Source: CBDFHV01 sp965247705 (lineage in GTDB: Bacteria > Pseudomonadota > Alphaproteobacteria > Rhodospirillales > CAMCUA01). From it: a stretch of DNA of 64,000 nucleotides. How positions within the stretch are numbered: the stretch's first letter is position 1; each line of letters opens with the position of its first letter. A program made the position numbers and the translations under genes. Under the pieces are notes generated by a model. The model searched no databases. It was not told the origin of the DNA and was given only the letters and a program-made list of their open reading frames with translations. Shown piece after piece: positions 40,999 through 49,670 of the stretch. The DNA is taken from positions 1 to 64,000 of the forward strand of contig CBDFHV010000047.1 in the NCBI GenBank assembly GCA_965247705.1. The letters run 5' to 3'.

Positions 40999-42465
40999 TT
41001 GCAAAACGGAAGTTTTGCATTGGATTTTCCGCTTTGAGCGGGTGATTTTGGTTTGTTGTCGAGGCGGCCGCAGGCCTTTTCCGGTATGTTGGATTTGCGA
41101 GAAACAACACCTGGAAAGGACTGCCGGCCATGCCTCTACGCGAGACGCTATCAGTTTATTGGCAGAGCCTTCAAGGCGAACTTTTTCCGGCGCTGGGGGA
41201 GGAGCTTGGGCCGCTCGGCGACCGCTATCGCGACCTGGTGACGGTGCTCGAGCTGGCGCGCATCGAGGCTTTCGTGCGGGACTGGCCGGGTGTGGTCGGG
41301 CGTCCGCGCAAGGACCGGGCGGCGCTGGCGCGGGGCTTTGTCGCCAAGGCGGTCTTCAACATCGCCCAAACCACCGTGCTGATCGAGCGCCTGGTGCTGG
41401 ACAAGACCCTGCGGCGGCTGTGCGGCTGGACCCGGGCCGGCGCGGTTCCGAGCGCGGCGACGTTCTCGCGGGCCTTTGGCGAGTTCGCGGCGAGCGATCT
41501 GCCCGGCCGTCTGCACGCGGCGGTGATCGCCAAGACCCAAGGGGCGCGCCTGGTCGGCCACATCGCCCGCGATGCCACCGCGATCGAGGCCCGCGAGCGG
41601 GCGCCGAAGAAGGCGAAACCCGAGGCCCGGCCAAAGCGCAAGCGTGGCCGGCCCAGGAAGGGCGAGGAACGGCCCAAGGCGCCCCCGGAGCGCCGCCGCC
41701 TGGAACGCCAAGGCGCGATGGGCCTACCTGAGATGCTGGCCGATCTGCCGCGGGCCTGCACCACCGGGGTCAAGCAGAACGCCAAGGGCTACCGCACCCA
41801 TTGGATCGGCTACAAGCTGCACCTCGACGTGGCCGACGGCGACATCCCGATCGCCGCGCTGCTCACCTCGGCCAGCCTGCACGACAGCCAGGCGGCGATC
41901 CCGCTGGCCACCATGACCGCCGCCCGGGTAACCAGCCTCTACGACCTGATGGACTCGGCCTACGACGCCCCGGAGATCAAGGCCCACAGCCGCGCCCTCG
42001 GCCATGTTCCCCTGATCGAGCCCCATCCGCGAACCAAACAGGGCAAGGAACAGCGCAAGGCCGAGATCAAACGGCAAAAGCGCATCGGCCTGCGAGCTGC
42101 CGAGCACCACCGCTATCAGCTGCGCTCAGCCGCCGAGCGCGTCATCGCCAACCTCAAGGACAACTTCGCCGGCCGCATGATCCGCGTCCGCGGCCCCGAC
42201 AAGGTCGCCTGCCACCTCATGTTCGGCCTCACCGCGCTTGCCGCCATCCAGATCATGCGCCTCGTCCCCTAGCCACTGAAAGCGCTTCGGTCGGCGTCCC
42301 GCAACTCCCGCAAATAGCAGGGAGAACGAAACCGCCTGGCCACCCCCGAGCCGTTTCCAGCGCAAAGATCAGCCGCCGCCCCATATCGCACCACCCCGCA
42401 CCCCAACCACGCCACCGCAACAATCCGCCCAGAAAATTCAGCATCCCTGAGCGGGAATTTTGCAA
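40999..42465 (+). mobile_element. IS4/IS5-superfamily insertion sequence
   Basis: An element of about 1.47 kb around a DDE transposase. Outer ends carry the inverted sequence TTGCAAAA (40999-41006) and TTTTGCAA (42458-42465). Just inside the left end is a perfect stem GCAAAAC-GGAA-GTTTTGC. No clear target duplication was found, so the exact borders are approximate. It lies immediately downstream of tRNA-His. Confidence 0.7.
41130..42272 (+). CDS. DDE transposase (IS4/IS5 superfamily)
   Basis: A 380-aa transposase. Residues 1-120 hold the N-terminal DUF772-like helical region (RKDRAALARGFVAKAVFNIAQT, LCGWTRAGAVPSAATFSRAF). The catalytic part has the first Asp in IARDATAIEARERAP, then a strongly basic insert (KRKRGRPRKGEERPK), GYKLHLDVADGD, the second Asp in LMDSAYDAPEIKAH, and the Glu in RSAAERVIANLKDNFAG. 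The frame is intact, so the element may be active. ATG at 41130 follows GGAAAGGACTGCC. Confidence 0.85.
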   Translation: MPLRETLSVYWQSLQGELFPALGEELGPLGDRYRDLVTVLELARIEAFVRDWPGVVGRPRKDRAALARGFVAKAVFNIAQTTVLIERLVLDKTLRRLCGWTRAGAVPSAATFSRAFGEFAASDLPGRLHAAVIAKTQGARLVGHIARDATAIEARERAPKKAKPEARPKRKRGRPRKGEERPKAPPERRRLERQGAMGLPEMLADLPRACTTGVKQNAKGYRTHWIGYKLHLDVADGDIPIAALLTSASLHDSQAAIPLATMTAARVTSLYDLMDSAYDAPEIKAHSRALGHVPLIEPHPRTKQGKEQRKAEIKRQKRIGLRAAEHHRYQLRSAAERVIANLKDNFAGRMIRVRGPDKVACHLMFGLTALAAIQIMRLVP

Positions 42466-42501
42466 GCAGCTCTAAGGGCGGCGTTTATCGCTGCCCTTGC
42501 C

Positions 42502-42729
42502 CGACCATGTAACAAACCATGTAACAAATGAGTGAGCAATCACGCCCATACGACATTGCGCCCGAAGACGTTTCCCGAAGTTCACGAGCTCCGCTTCACT
42601 TTTGCCTATGACGATCGACCATGTAACAAACCATGTAACAAATGAGTGAGCAATCACGCCCATACGACATTGCGCCCGAAGACGTTTCCCGAAGTTCACG
42701 AGCTCCGCTTCACTTTTGCCTATGACGAT
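42502..42729. repeat. Two perfect or near-perfect 114-bp tandem repeats
   Basis: Positions 42502-42615 and 42616-42729 carry the same 114-bp unit, beginning CGACCATGTAACAAACC. Within each unit the 12-mer CATGTAACAAAC or a close variant occurs twice. The unit is a multiple of three, so frames read across both copies as a duplicated 38-residue peptide, but none shows protein character. The repeat sits between the IS4/IS5-type element and copy 2 of IS630 element B. Confidence 0.85.
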
Positions 42730-42743
42730 GCTCTCTCGGCCTA

Positions 42744-43877
42744 GTGTTCCGCTCGAAACAAATGATTCCCATCGGGCAGGTGTGATGCGATTCTGGGTTC
42801 ATGGGGAAGAAAGTGAGGATCCAGCTGGCGCCTGGGGATCAGGACAGGCTGGAGGCGTTGATCGCCAATGGCAACACGCCGCAGAAGCATGTCCGACGGG
42901 CTCGGATTGTACGGCTGGCCGGCGACGGCGTTGGCACCGATGAGATCCAGCGCCGCTTGGGCGTGAGCAAACCGACCATCCGACGCTGGCGGACGCGCTA
43001 TGTGGAGGCCGGCGTGGACGGTTTGTGCCGCGATAAGACGCGCCCGCCGGGCAAGGCACCGCTTGCGGCGGATGTGGTCATGCGGGTGATCGAGAAGACC
43101 AAGACGGAAACGCCGCCGGACGCGACCCACTGGAGCCTGCGAACGATGGCCAAGGCGGTGGGCATCGCGCCGTCGAGCGTTCAGGCGATCTGGAAGGCAC
43201 ATGAGCTGAAACCGCATCTGGTGGCGACTTTCAAGCTGTCCAATGATCCGCGGTTTGCCGAGAACGTCGAGGACGTGGTCGGGCTGTATGTCAACCCGCC
43301 GGAGCACGCCATCGTCCTGTCGGTGGACGAGAAGTCCCAGATCCAGGCACTCGACCGCACCCAGCCGGGCCTGCCGATGAAGAAGGGCCGGGCCGGCACC
43401 ATGACCCACGACTATAAGCGCCACGGCACCACCACCCTGTTCGCGGCGCTCGACGTGCTCGACGGCACGGTCATCGGCCAATGCATGCAGAAGCATCGCC
43501 ATCAGGAGTTCATCCGCTTCTTGAACAAGATCAACCGCGCGACGTCGAAGCACCTGGCTCTCCACCTGATCGTCGACAACTACGCCGCCCACAAGACGCC
43601 GGAGGTCAAGCGCTGGCTGAAACGCCATCCCCGGTTCCACCTGCATTTCACGCCGACCTCGGCGTCGTGGCTCAACTTGGTCGAACGCTTCTTTGCCGAG
43701 ATCACCCGAAAGCGCATCCGTCGCGGCGTGTTTCACTCCATCGTCGAATTGCAAATGGCCATCAACGACTACCTCGACCAGCACAACGCCGACCCCAAGC
43801 CTTTCGCCTGGACGGCTTCCGCCAGTTCCATCATCGATAAGGTCAACCGAGGGAAACAAGCGTTGGAATCGCTACAC
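42744..43877 (+). mobile_element. IS630-family insertion sequence, element B, copy 2
   Basis: 1134 bp, same ends as copy 1, with TA duplicated at 42742-42743 and 43878-43879 inside CTAG. Its right-hand TA is shared with a 93-bp MITE that here has the opposite orientation to the one beside copy 1. The sequence is almost identical to copies 1 and 3, showing recent spread. Confidence 0.92.
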
Positions 43878-43880
43878 TAG
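42801..43880 (+). CDS. IS630-family transposase, single frame (copy 2)
   Basis: 359 aa, same HTH and DDE core as copy 1, with Asn in AENVEDVVG, identical to copy 3. The TAG stop is again completed by the duplicated TA plus the flanking G (43878-43880). Confidence 0.93.
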   Translation: MGKKVRIQLAPGDQDRLEALIANGNTPQKHVRRARIVRLAGDGVGTDEIQRRLGVSKPTIRRWRTRYVEAGVDGLCRDKTRPPGKAPLAADVVMRVIEKTKTETPPDATHWSLRTMAKAVGIAPSSVQAIWKAHELKPHLVATFKLSNDPRFAENVEDVVGLYVNPPEHAIVLSVDEKSQIQALDRTQPGLPMKKGRAGTMTHDYKRHGTTTLFAALDVLDGTVIGQCMQKHRHQEFIRFLNKINRATSKHLALHLIVDNYAAHKTPEVKRWLKRHPRFHLHFTPTSASWLNLVERFFAEITRKRIRRGVFHSIVELQMAINDYLDQHNADPKPFAWTASASSIIDKVNRGKQALESLH

Positions 43881-43972
43881 TGTTGCGATTCTAACATTTG
43901 GTTCCTGAGCCCGGGGGTGAAGGTCGCAGTTTGCGTAGATTTAATGGGAACGAAATGTCTCGATCGGAACAC
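43880..43972 (-). mobile_element. 93-bp MITE related to IS630 element B, copy 2
   Basis: Same 93-bp unit as at 36059-36151 but inverted, beginning GTGTTGCGATTCTAACATT and ending near GATCGGAACAC, between TA at 43878-43879 and 43973-43974. It abuts the right end of element B copy 2. One end shows GATCGG where copy 1 has GCTCGA-type sequence, a small divergence. Confidence 0.85.
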
Positions 43973-43975
43973 TAG

Positions 43976-44297
43976 CCCATGCTTCATTCCATCGAGAGCC
44001 ACCGCGGCCTTGTCGCCAGGTACATGACATTGAACAGATGACGGGTCTCTATCACAATGCGGATGAGGTCGGGTGCGGCATGGGAGGAACGCATCGACTG
44101 CCATCGGTTTGCAGGTGTGGGGGTTGCGCAGAGCGCGGCGGCGTTCCATTTGACCGATTTTTCATGGTCCGCGGCGCCGGAATTCACGGTTGGTCGAGGA
44201 ACGACTTCACCAGAACCGAACGGCGCGTCGAGCCACAAAGTCCTCGGTAGGCTCTGGCTGGTGGTCCAAATCTAACAGATGGTACTCATATGATCGC
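43976..44297. other. Region without recognisable genes
   Basis: Between the MITE and the ydfG-like remnant. Short frames on both strands have no family resemblance. The sequence is less GC-biased in codon position than the neighbouring genes and is probably degraded DNA left by insertion and deletion. Confidence 0.4.
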
Positions 44298-44501
44298 GTT
44301 TCCCGTTTCCTCGGCAGGAAGGGGCGCGCCGAATCCATGTTCGCGGGCGTTAAGCCGATGACGCCCGATGACGTCGCCGAGGCGATTCTGTGGTGCACGA
44401 CCCGCCCGCCGCATGTCAACGTGAACATCCTCGAATTGATGCCGACGGCGCAGGCATTCGGCCCCCTCGCCGTGCATCGCGAGCCGGGCATGAGTGGATG
44501 A
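44298..44501 (+). pseudogene. C-terminal remnant of a YdfG-like short-chain dehydrogenase
   Basis: The last 67 or so codons (SRFLGRKGRAESMF through PMTPDDVAEAILWCTTRPPHVNVN, ELMPTAQ and AVHRE) match the end of NADP-dependent 3-hydroxy acid dehydrogenase YdfG, including PPHVNVN and the final VHR. The Rossmann fold and catalytic Ser-Tyr-Lys parts are absent upstream. The gene was truncated, probably when mobile elements inserted in or rearranged the region to its left. Confidence 0.7.
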
Positions 44502-44623
44502 CTATTGGAACAGCGGAATTGGACATCGGACGGGCTTTGTGGTAACCCTTGGTGGGCTGAATACGCCGGTTGGTGACGTCTTTCGACCGGTAGAAAGAAC
44601 GCAAGTACAGGGAGGCAAAGGCC

Positions 44624-45634
44624 ATGAATATCCGATCATCGATTTGCGCGTTGGCAACGTCGCTGCTGATCGTGTCGCTGGCGGCGATGGCGCCGGAGGC
44701 CGAGGCTCGCACACTGAAGGTCAACAGCTATGTCCAGCCGGGTAGCGTGCCCGCCAAGCAGTTGGAGCGATTCAAACAGCTCGTCGAGGAGGGCTCCAAG
44801 GGCGAGCTCGAGATCCGCGTCTTCACCGACGGCGCCCTCGGCGGTCAGCAGGAATCGCTGGAAAATCTCAGGACCGGCACGTTGGAGCTCTACGCCGAAG
44901 CCCTGTCCTACTACGCGACCTTGATTCCCGACGAGCTCGGCATCTCCACGCTGATGTACTTCTTCAGCGACAACGAGCACCTGCGGCGCTACCTCACCAG
45001 CGACTTCTTCCAGAAGGCCCACGAGGAAAAGCTGATCAAGAAACATGGCGTCCGCTTCATCTCAACCGAATTCCAAGGTTTCCGCGGGCCCTACCGGGTG
45101 TTCGTGTCGACCAGGCCGATCATGGGGGTGGAGGACCTGAAGGGGATCAAGATGCGGCTGTGGCCGAACGACGTGATTATCCGGCAGTGGCGGCATCTCG
45201 GCGCGGTGCCGGCGGTGTTGGCGTGGACCGAGGTCTACCTGGCGTTGCGCCAGGGAACGGTCGATGCGGTTACCGGGCCGCTCTCCGTCCTTCCGCAAAC
45301 CAAGTTCACCGAAGTCGCGAAATTTGTCACCGAGCTCAAGCAGTTCCCGCAGGTCCTGCCGATGACGGTGAGCGAGAAGATTTGGCAGACACTCTCTCCG
45401 CAGCACCAGCAATTGCTCGTCGACGCGGCCAACAAGTCCCTGGCGGAATACACGGCGCAAGTGTTCGCGACCGCGTCGGCGAACAAGCAGACGATGATCC
45501 GCGATCACAACGCCGTCTTCATGCAAGTGAACACCGAGCCATTCCGCAAAGCCATGGTTCCCTTCTATGAAACCCTCATCAAGGAGGGGGCGATCAACAA
45601 GGCGGCCTTCGACGCAGCCAACGCGGTGCGCTGA
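44624..45634 (+). CDS. TRAP transporter solute-binding protein (DctP family)
   Basis: A 336-aa periplasmic binding protein with a signal peptide (cleavage near APEAEA). DctP blocks include LEIRVFTDGALGGQQESLENLRTGTLEL, the Arg-containing GVEDLKGIKMRLWPNDVI that contacts the substrate carboxylate, and AWTEVYLALRQGTVDAVTGPL. ATG at 44624 has a GGGAGG site. It begins an operon with DctQ, a frameshifted DctM and hydantoinase/oxoprolinase genes. Confidence 0.92.
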   Translation: MNIRSSICALATSLLIVSLAAMAPEAEARTLKVNSYVQPGSVPAKQLERFKQLVEEGSKGELEIRVFTDGALGGQQESLENLRTGTLELYAEALSYYATLIPDELGISTLMYFFSDNEHLRRYLTSDFFQKAHEEKLIKKHGVRFISTEFQGFRGPYRVFVSTRPIMGVEDLKGIKMRLWPNDVIIRQWRHLGAVPAVLAWTEVYLALRQGTVDAVTGPLSVLPQTKFTEVAKFVTELKQFPQVLPMTVSEKIWQTLSPQHQQLLVDAANKSLAEYTAQVFATASANKQTMIRDHNAVFMQVNTEPFRKAMVPFYETLIKEGAINKAAFDAANAVR

Positions 45635-45683
45635 GCGAAAAGGCGGTCCCGCCCCGCCGGCACGACGCGGCGGCGGTCCCCCA

Positions 45684-46247
45684 TTGGCAGTGGAGGAGTC
45701 CCGCAACCGCGAGGTCGAGCGTGCGCCACGGCCGGCGCTGACGAAGGTCCACGCGGCGCTCGCTCGCCTCACCGGCTGGATCGACGTCGGGTTCCAGGCG
45801 GTGACGGGGCTCTTTCTCGTCATTCTCGTCAGCCTCAACGGCATCGAAGTGGTCTCGCGCACGTACTTCGACTACTCCCTGTTCTGGGCGTTCGAGATCT
45901 ACCAGCTCCTCGGAAACTGGATGTATTTCCTGGGTATCACCCTGGTATATCACCGGGCGGAGGACATCACGCTCGACTATTTCTTCGAGCGGATGGAGGC
46001 GCGGCAGCGGGAACGGGCGCAGCTCGTCATCCACATGGTGGCCGCCGCCACGTTGCTCGTGCTCGCCTGGTACGGCGCGAAACTCCTCGGACTCCAGTCC
46101 GAAACCCGATCGACCGGCCTCGGCATTCCCAACCACTACTACTCGATGCCGATCCTCCTGAGCGCCGTCGTCATGACCTTCGGCATCGTGCGTCAATGGC
46201 TGGCGGTGCTTCTCGACGTGGATGACCCGGGCAGGCACACGGCATGA
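45684..46247 (+). CDS. TRAP transporter small permease (DctQ family)
   Basis: A protein of about 187 aa with four hydrophobic helices, the first in LTGWIDVGFQAVTGLFLVILVSLNGIEVVSRTYF, then FEIYQLLGNWMYFLGITLVYHRAEDITLDYFFERM, the DctQ signature. The frame runs upstream into the end of dctP. TTG at 45684 or GTG at 45690 are the likely starts; no strong ribosome site is seen. Its ATGA overlap with dctM (46244-46247) shows coupled translation. Confidence 0.85.
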   Translation: MAVEESRNREVERAPRPALTKVHAALARLTGWIDVGFQAVTGLFLVILVSLNGIEVVSRTYFDYSLFWAFEIYQLLGNWMYFLGITLVYHRAEDITLDYFFERMEARQRERAQLVIHMVAAATLLVLAWYGAKLLGLQSETRSTGLGIPNHYYSMPILLSAVVMTFGIVRQWLAVLLDVDDPGRHTA

Positions 46248-47525
46248 TCTCGGCGCTGATCCTAAGCTCGTTTCTCGTGCTGATGCTGCTGCGGGTGCCG
46301 GTTGCCATCTCGATCACGCTGGCAACCATGATCGGCATGGTGGTCGGGAGCTACGACATTCTGTCGATCCCGCAGTTCATGTCGGCAAGCGTCAAAAGCA
46401 CGGTGATGCTCGCGGTACCGTTCTTCATCCTCGCCGCCAACCTGATGAACGCCCTGGGGGTCACCCAGCGCATCTTCGATTTTGCCGCCGCTCTGGTAGG
46501 AAGCATTCGTGGCGGTCTGGCGCACGTCAACATCGTGGCGAGCATGATCTTCGCCGGCATCTCGGGGGCGGCGGTGGCCGATGCCGCGGGTCTCGGCACA
46601 ATCGAAATCCGCGCCATGCGCAACGCCGGCTATCCGCTGGATTTCTCCGCCGCGGTAACCGTCGCCTCCTCGACACTGGGGCCGATCATCCCGCCGAGCA
46701 TCATGATGCTGATCTACGCGGTGACGGCCAACGTCTCGCCAGCCGATATGTTCGTCGCCGGCCTGCTGCCGGGGGTCCTGATCGGCGCCATCCTGATGGC
46801 GACGGTCTACATCCGGGTGACGACCGGCCTGCAGCCATGTCCGCCACCGGTCCCGTTCACCTTCCGCCGGCTGTTCTCCACCGCCGGCCACGGCGTCCTG
46901 TCGCTGGTGACGCCGGTGATCATTCTATGGGGCATGGTGAGCGGAAACGGTGACGCCAACCGAGGCGGGGGCGGTGGCGGTCTTCTATGCGCTCCTCCTC
47001 GGGCTCGTCTACCGGACGCTGGCGTGGCGCGAACTGTGGACGGCGCTTTTCGACACCATCAAGACGAGCTCGCTCATCCTCTACATCGTCGCCGTGTCGT
47101 CGGCCATGTCGTGGGTGCTGGTGGCGGAAGGCACCGCGCACGACGTCGCCACCTGGCTGCGCAGCGTCACGGACAACCCGTACGTGATGCTGGTCATCGC
47201 CAACTTCTTCCTGTTGGTGCTCGGTGCCATCCTGGAAACGCTGCCGGCCATGCTGATCGCCGTGCCGGTGTTGCTGCCGGCCGTGGACGCCGTCGGCGTC
47301 GACCGCGTGCACTTTGGCGTCGTCGTCATCTTCAACCTGCTGATCGGCATCATGACGCCGCCCATGGGGATTGGGCTCTATATCATGGTCGCGGTGTCGC
47401 GGGTGAACCTTGGGGCGCTGATCCGTGCTTGCGTGCCCTACATGCTGACCTTGCTCGCAGCACTTCTGGTCATCACGTTCTATCCACCGCTAACGCTCTA
47501 TCTGCCTACTCTCCTTCTGGGATGA
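46244..47525 (+). pseudogene. TRAP transporter large permease (DctM family), frameshifted
   Basis: The first part (46244 to about 46945) has typical DctM helices and ISGAAVADAAGLGTIEIRAM and STLGPIIPPSIMMLIYAV. The second part (about 46950 to 47525) continues in the +1 frame with TPTEAGAVAVFYALLLG and MTPPMGIGLYIMVAVS. Removing one G from AAACGGTGACG at about 46946-46951 gives SGNVTPTEAG and a normal 426-aa protein. As read, the transporter would lose its C-terminal half. A real mutation or a sequencing error are both possible. Its stop overlaps the ATG of hyuA. Confidence 0.88.
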
Positions 47526-49667
47526 GCGCAGCCGTGAACGGACCGACCACAGTCCCCTTAAGGATCGCCGCGGACATCGGCGGCACCTTCACGGACGTGG
47601 CCTTTATCGGCGAGGACGGCGTCGTGACCACACGCAAGGTGCCGTCGACGCCGGACGACTACGCCCGCGCCGTGGTGGAAGGCATCACCGCGTTGATTGC
47701 CGAATGGGAATTGGGGCCCGAGGACGTGGGCGAAGTGCTGCACGGCTGCACCGTCGCCACCAATGCCATTCTCGAGGGCAAGGGTGCCAAGACGGCGCTC
47801 ATCACGACCAAGGGATTCCGCGATGTCCTCGAGCTCAGGCGCATCCGGATGCCGCGTCTCTATGAGCCCCTCTACGTCAAGCCCAAGCCTCTGGTGCCGC
47901 GGCGGCGGCGCTTCGAGGTGGCCGAGCGCCTCGCCGCCGACGGTCGGGTCGTCGTTCCCCTGCACCGCGACGACGTCATGGCCGCTGTCGAGCGTATCCG
48001 GGAATCGGGAGCCGAGGCCGTTGCGGTCACCCTGCTCAATTCCTACGCCAACGACGAGCACGAGCGCATCGTCGGCGACATTCTGCGGCGCGCGCTTCCC
48101 GGCTGTTTCATCTCGCTGTCGGTGGACGTGCTGCCCGAGATCCGCGAGTACGAACGGACCAGTACCACCGTCATCAACGCCTATCTGGGACCACCGGTGA
48201 AGACCTACGTGGAATCCCTGGTCAACCGCCTGGGCGACGCCGGGCTCAAGGGCCGCCTGCTTGTCATGCAGTCGAGCGGCGGCATGCTCGACGCGGCGAC
48301 GGTCATGGACAAGCCGGTACAGATCGTCGAGTGCGGTCCGGCGGCGGGGGTCATCGGCGGCCTCTATCTGGGCCGGCTGATCGGCTGCGAGAACCTCATC
48401 ACCCTCGACATGGGCGGTACCACGGCGAAGGCCTCCCTGATCGAGAACGGCCGGTTGCTGCGCACGGATGAATTCGAAGTCGGGGGCGGCATCTCCCTGA
48501 GCAGCAGGCTGGTGAAGGGCGGCGGCTACGCCCTCAAGACGCCGGTGATCGACATCTCCGAGGTCGGGGGCCGGCGGCGGCAGCATCGTCTGGTTCGACC
48601 GGGTCGGCGCGCTCAAGGTTGGGCCGCAGAGCGCCGGCGCCGTGCCGGGTCCGGCCTGCTATCGGGGCGGCAGCGACGTGCCCACCGTGACCGACGCCAA
48701 CGTGGTGCTGGGCTACATCAACCCGACGGCTATCGCCGGCGGGTCGGTCCCGATCCACGCCGACGCGGCCTTTCGCGCCATTGAGGAGAAGATCGCCCGG
48801 CCGCTGGGCCGTGACGTGCTGGAGATCGCCCACGGCATCCATGTCATCGCCAGCGCCAATATGATGCGAGCGGTCAAGGCCGTGTCCACCTACCGCGGCC
48901 GGGATCCCCGTGATTTCGTTCTTATGGCCTTCGGCGGCAGCGGCGGCGTCCACGCGGCCGAACTGGCCAGGGCGCTACAGATCCGGCGCATCATCGTGCC
49001 CCTGTCGGCGGGCGTGTTCAGCGCGCTCGGGCTCCTGTTCTCGGACATCGAGCTGACCCAGTCGCGGGGGTTCCTGTACGCGATCGGCGACATCTTGCCG
49101 GACGACATGAGCGACGCCTACGAACAGCTGGAGCGGGACATCGTCGCCCACTTGGGGTACCCGCCGGAACGGGTGACGCTCAGCCGTTTCGCCGATCTTC
49201 GATATGTCGGACAGGCCTTCGAGTTGACCGTGCCTGTGCCCCGCGGCCGATTGAGCGCGGCGGCGGTAGAAGCGCTGACGGATGCCTTCGAGGCCGAGCA
49301 CGAGGCCACCTACGGCCACCGCTACCCGGGCGAGAAAGCGGTCCAGGCCGTCGGCTTGCGGGTCACGGGCGCCGTCGAGCCCGAGGGCCGGCGCACCATC
49401 GACGCCCGGAAGACGCGTCTGGCCGGCGGTCCGTTCGATGGGGCCGAAAGCGTGCGGCCGGCCTATTTCGGGCCGGAGTACGGTACGATCGAGACGCCCG
49501 TGCTGTCACGCTGGGCGCTGGGCGCCGCGGCGCGGGAAGGCCCGCTGGTGATCGAGGAATACGAGGGCACCGTAGTCGTCCCGCCCGCCGCCCGGGCGTC
49601 CCTCGACGCCTGGGGCAATATCGATATCGACATCGACACGGACACGCCGCCTGTCGAGGAGGGTTGA
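47522..49667 (+). pseudogene. Hydantoinase/oxoprolinase subunit A (HyuA family), frameshifted
   Basis: The N-terminal part begins LRIAADIGGTFTDVAFIGEDG (ATP-binding), followed by LHGCTVATNAILEGKGAKTALITTKGFRDVLELRR, LPEIREYERTSTTVINAYLGPPVK and LITLDMGGTTAK. At 48566-48570 a run of five G shifts the frame after IDISEVG; with four G it continues AGGGSIVWFDRVGALKVGPQ, then PGPACYRGG, DANVVLGYINP and a normal C-terminus. The protein would be about 714 aa. Family members hydrolyse cyclic amides (hydantoins, 5-oxoproline) with ATP. It is followed by the intact HyuB gene. Confidence 0.88.
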
Positions 49668-49670
49668 GCC

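Noticed and set aside
42472..42699. A minus-strand frame with a duplicated 38-residue peptide
   Set aside because: It only reflects the 114-bp tandem repeat being a multiple of three; no start signal or conserved features.
42502..42729. CRISPR-like repeat
   Set aside because: Only two long identical units with no spacers and no cas genes; a simple tandem duplication.
46244..48784. A continuous 846-codon frame that looks like a DctM-HyuA fusion
   Set aside because: The middle part (about 46950-47520) is out of frame with real DctM sequence; the apparent fusion results from the two genes sharing a frame after a frameshift in dctM.
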